Source: Bacteroidales bacterium (GTDB taxonomy: Bacteria; Bacteroidota; Bacteroidia; Bacteroidales; BM520). Taken from it: a stretch of 8,265 bases of DNA. A program made the translations under genes and the position numbers. How positions within the stretch are numbered: position 1 is the stretch's first letter; the number at the start of each line of letters is the position of its first letter. Shown piece by piece: positions 6,270-8,265 of the stretch. The DNA lies in contig JAQVPY010000090.1 of NCBI GenBank assembly GCA_028701815.1, positions 1-8,265 on the forward strand, read 5' to 3'. The notes below the pieces were generated by a model. That model was given only the letters and a program-made list of their open reading frames with translations. It made no database searches and was not told the DNA's origin.

Positions 6270-6854
6270 ATGATTAAAAGAAAAGCAAAGAAAAAAGTTC
6301 CGGAAATCAATGCGAGTTCCATGGCTGATATTTCTTTCTTGCTGCTTGCCTTTTTCCTTATGACGACAACAATGGATGTCGATACGGGTATAGCAAGAAG
6401 GTTGCCGCCGCCGGTACCACCAACGGAAAAACCGCCTGACATCAAGGAACGTAATATTCTGAATGTCATGATCAGCAAGAACGATAGAATCCTTATCAAT
6501 AATAGATTGGCAGATGTCTATATGCTCAAAGATCAGGCAAAGGAGTTTTTATCAAATCCTTATAACAGCCCCGATTTGCCGGAGAAGAGATGGGATACTA
6601 TCCCTGCTTTAGGTGGATTATTCGAAGTTTCAAAAGGTGTTATCTCCCTCAAAAACGATAGAGGTACTTCCTACGAGATGTATATAACAGTGCAGGATGA
6701 ACTTACTAAGGCCGTTAATGAACTTCGTGACGAATTGTCGAGAAGAAAATTCGGCGTGGCTTTCTCTTCTCTTAAAAATGATGAAGATATTGAAGCTATC
6801 AGAAAAGCTATTCCTATATCAATTTCAGAAGCAGAACCTGAAGAATATAAATAG
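6270..6854 (+). CDS. exbD: ExbD-type biopolymer transport protein, first copy (long form)
   Basis: Partner of ExbB in the TonB-energising motor: one N-terminal membrane helix and a periplasmic domain. It has 194 residues, compared with about 141 in E. coli ExbD. A basic cytoplasmic start (MIKRKAKKKVPEI) leads into the helix at about 17-35. D20 in the SMADISFLL segment matches the proton-carrying Asp25 of E. coli ExbD. A Pro-rich stretch (RRLPPPVPPTEKPP, 43-56) follows the helix and may act as a rigid spacer across the periplasm. The middle region about 90-135 is an extra segment not found in E. coli ExbD, and the C-terminal tail is acidic. AGAGG at 6260-6264, five bases before the ATG, supports the start. 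The second exbD follows after nine bases. Confidence 0.92.
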   Translation: MIKRKAKKKVPEINASSMADISFLLLAFFLMTTTMDVDTGIARRLPPPVPPTEKPPDIKERNILNVMISKNDRILINNRLADVYMLKDQAKEFLSNPYNSPDLPEKRWDTIPALGGLFEVSKGVISLKNDRGTSYEMYITVQDELTKAVNELRDELSRRKFGVAFSSLKNDEDIEAIRKAIPISISEAEPEEYK

Positions 6855-6863
6855 ACAAGCATT

Positions 6864-7325
6864 ATGGGAAATTTTATTAGAGGTGGAAAAAAAGAAGTTC
6901 CGGCTATTTCAACAGCCTCAATGCCGGATATCGTATTTATGCTTATCTTCTTCTTTATGATTACTACAACTATGAGACAATCGGACCCGCTCGTTAAAGC
7001 ATCTGTCCCTGAAGCCTCCCAAGTTGAAAAATTGGAAAGAAAATCTCTGGTAAGCTACATATTTGTCGGTCCCCCGACAAATTCTAAACTCGGTAACGAA
7101 GCCCGTATCCAACTTAATGACAGCTTCGCAACTGTAGATGACATACCTAACTTTATCTTCGCCGAGAGAGAATCTCGTGATGAGATCGATAGAAAATTTC
7201 TGACGACCTCCATCAAAGCAGATAAAAGTGTAAGAATGGGCGTTATTATTGATATTAAACAACAATTGCGCGAAGTAGGCGCTTTTAAATTGAGCTATTC
7301 CGCAAGAAAAGAAGTCGAAAAATAA
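6864..7325 (+). CDS. exbD: ExbD-type biopolymer transport protein, second copy
   Basis: A second, diverged ExbD of 153 residues. It has the same plan: short basic N-terminus (MGNFIRGGKKEVPAI), one membrane helix at about 20-37, and a periplasmic domain. D22 in the SMPDIVFML segment is the conserved proton-carrying Asp. Like the first copy it begins with a K-x-VP lead-in, but the periplasmic parts differ and the Pro-rich spacer is absent. The two are paralogues that may form mixed ExbD dimers within an ExbB pentamer; that is inference, as two exbD genes could also serve separate complexes. It is the last gene of the unit, with an intrinsic terminator starting 19 bases after its stop. Confidence 0.92.
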   Translation: MGNFIRGGKKEVPAISTASMPDIVFMLIFFFMITTTMRQSDPLVKASVPEASQVEKLERKSLVSYIFVGPPTNSKLGNEARIQLNDSFATVDDIPNFIFAERESRDEIDRKFLTTSIKADKSVRMGVIIDIKQQLREVGAFKLSYSARKEVEK

Positions 7326-7344
7326 CAAAAACCCTCAAAAATAT

Positions 7345-7384
7345 AAAAAAAGCCCTTCAGTGAAAAATATGAAGGGCTTTTTTT
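7345..7384 (+). terminator. Intrinsic terminator of the exbB-exbD unit
   Basis: AGCCCTTCA (7351-7359) pairs perfectly with TGAAGGGCT (7370-7378) around a ten-base loop. Flanking A (7345-7350) and T (7379-7384) runs extend the stem to 15 pairs and supply the T tract. It follows the second exbD directly. The A run on the left could let it work on the other strand too, but no minus-strand gene approaches it. Confidence 0.93.
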
Positions 7385-7408
7385 GTTTTTTATCTAAATT
7401 TTTTTTAT

Positions 7409-7416
7409 TATCTTTG
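7409..7416 (+). promoter_or_regulatory. Bacteroidetes-type promoter, -7 element TATCTTTG
   Basis: A perfect TAnnTTTG element just after the terminator and 19 bases before the ATG of the last gene. A TTG at 7383-7385 could serve as the -33 element, although the 23-base spacer is longer than the usual 19-21. Transcription would start near 7419-7423, leaving a leader under 20 bases. This marks the last gene as a separate transcription unit. Confidence 0.6.
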
Positions 7417-7435
7417 CAGAAGAGAAGTATAGCTT

Positions 7436-8265
7436 ATGGAAATTGCACCGTCACTTGAAAAAAACAGAGTCCTGTTCGTCGCTCAGGAAATCTCCCCCTT
7501 TCTCGATAATACTGTTATGGCTACTGTTTGTAGAAACTTGCCCCAAGGTATTCAGGAAAGAAATAAAGAGATAAGAACGTTTATGCCTAAATTCGGGCTT
7601 ATTAACGAAAGACGAAATCAACTGCATGAAGTTATCCGCTTATCCGGAATGAACCTTATTATTAATGATAATGACCACCCCGTTATTATCAAAGTTGCCT
7701 CTATTTCTCAGGCAAGAATGCAAATCTATTTTATAGATAATGAGGAATATTTTCAACGTAAAGCTATCTTCGGCGACGCAAATGTTAAATTTTTCGCTGA
7801 TAACGACGAAAGAAGTATCTTCTTCTCCCGTAGCGTCCTCGAAACAGTGAAAAAACTCGGATGGTCCCCCCAACTCGCTAACTGTCACGGCTGGATGGCC
7901 GCCTTCCTCCCTATCTATGTGAATAAACTATATAGAGATAATCCCCTTTTTACTGATATGAAAATCGTAACTACCCTCTATAAAGACGATTTTACATCCA
8001 AATTCTCGGAGACACTCTTTGATAAATTGTATTTTGATACATTTACCCCTAAAGAAGTTAAAGCTATCAAAACACCTAATTACGTTAACCTGATGAAAAT
8101 GGCTATCGATAACTCCGATGCCGTTATCTTTGCCGAAAAAGATATCAATCCTAAATTGGTCCAATATGTCAAAGATACCCAAAAAACCTTTATATCTTAT
8201 AATAAATACGATTTAGATTATATGGCCGATATCTCAAATCAGTTTTTTGATGAGATTATCGGAAT
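7436..8265 (+). CDS. GT5/starch-synthase N-terminal-domain-like protein, probably not a functional glycogen synthase (3' end cut by window)
   Basis: The frame is open from ATG 7436 to the window end: 276 complete codons plus two bases. It matches the short Bacteroidetes proteins usually labelled 'glycogen synthase' or 'starch synthase catalytic domain': RVLFVAQEISPF (11-22), NLPQGIQERNKEIRTFMPKFG (34-54, in the GT5 position), INERRNQLHEVIRLSGM (56-72), and NCHGWMAAFLP (149-159), which resembles the HDWH-like region of GT5. Where true GT5 enzymes have KxGGLGDV, this one reads DNTVMATV (24-31), so the ADP-glucose-binding Lys and glycines are missing. Relatives are about 270-280 residues, so probably only a few C-terminal residues lie beyond the edge, and there is no room for the second GT-B domain. 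The biochemical role is unknown. In Bacteroides this gene sits, as I recall, next to pantothenate synthesis genes. Family call strong, function open. Confidence 0.85.
   Translation, partial: MEIAPSLEKNRVLFVAQEISPFLDNTVMATVCRNLPQGIQERNKEIRTFMPKFGLINERRNQLHEVIRLSGMNLIINDNDHPVIIKVASISQARMQIYFIDNEEYFQRKAIFGDANVKFFADNDERSIFFSRSVLETVKKLGWSPQLANCHGWMAAFLPIYVNKLYRDNPLFTDMKIVTTLYKDDFTSKFSETLFDKLYFDTFTPKEVKAIKTPNYVNLMKMAIDNSDAVIFAEKDINPKLVQYVKDTQKTFISYNKYDLDYMADISNQFFDEIIG

Noticed and set aside
4978..7325. Gliding-motility or type IX secretion motor (GldL/GldM) instead of ExbB/ExbD
   Set aside because: GldL has two helices and GldM is a long single-helix protein of about 500 residues. Here the sequence shows a three-helix ExbB with the GTV and TT motifs, and short ExbDs with the helix Asp.
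7640..8182. Two minus-strand ORFs opposite the last gene
   Set aside because: They are shadows of the well-conserved GT5-like plus-strand frame, which runs off the window end.

Overview
The window looks like ordinary core chromosome from a member of the Bacteroidetes, most likely order Bacteroidales. Three things point there: the protein families (a DUF4831-type secreted protein, an exbB / four-helix membrane protein / exbD / exbD cluster, and a short starch-synthase-like protein that keeps only the N-terminal domain); two perfect copies of the Bacteroidetes -7 promoter element TAnnTTTG; and the near absence of Shine-Dalgarno sites. All genes are on the + strand and closely packed.

Positions 1-4720 form the first block. 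It begins inside rlmN (23S rRNA/tRNA adenine-C2 methyltransferase, 5' end cut by the window edge). Next comes a secreted DUF4831-like protein with its own promoter, then kdsA (KDO-8-phosphate synthase, metal-dependent class). Last is a 592-codon reading frame that joins a complete GT9 (heptosyltransferase-type) glycosyltransferase to a complete TatD-type metal-dependent hydrolase. kdsA and the GT9 half both fit lipopolysaccharide core synthesis, and the short gaps suggest that DUF4831, kdsA and GT9-TatD share a transcript.

Positions 4721-7384 form the second block: a class II tRNA-Ser(GGA) with encoded CCA, followed 47 bases later by exbB, a four-helix membrane protein, and two exbD genes. 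This is the inner-membrane proton-driven motor of a TonB-type system. No TonB or receptor gene is present. The block closes with a strong intrinsic terminator. I see no promoter between the tRNA and exbB, so the tRNA promoter may drive the whole unit.

Positions 7385-8265 hold a new promoter and a gene for a GT5/starch-synthase N-terminal-domain-like protein. It lacks the KxGGL substrate motif and runs off the 3' edge only a few codons before its expected end.

I found no mobile element, CRISPR array, phage gene or defence system, and no gene-free stretch above 300 bases. The most unusual items are the GT9-TatD fusion and the probably non-catalytic 'glycogen synthase'. I do not see a convincing new multi-gene system.
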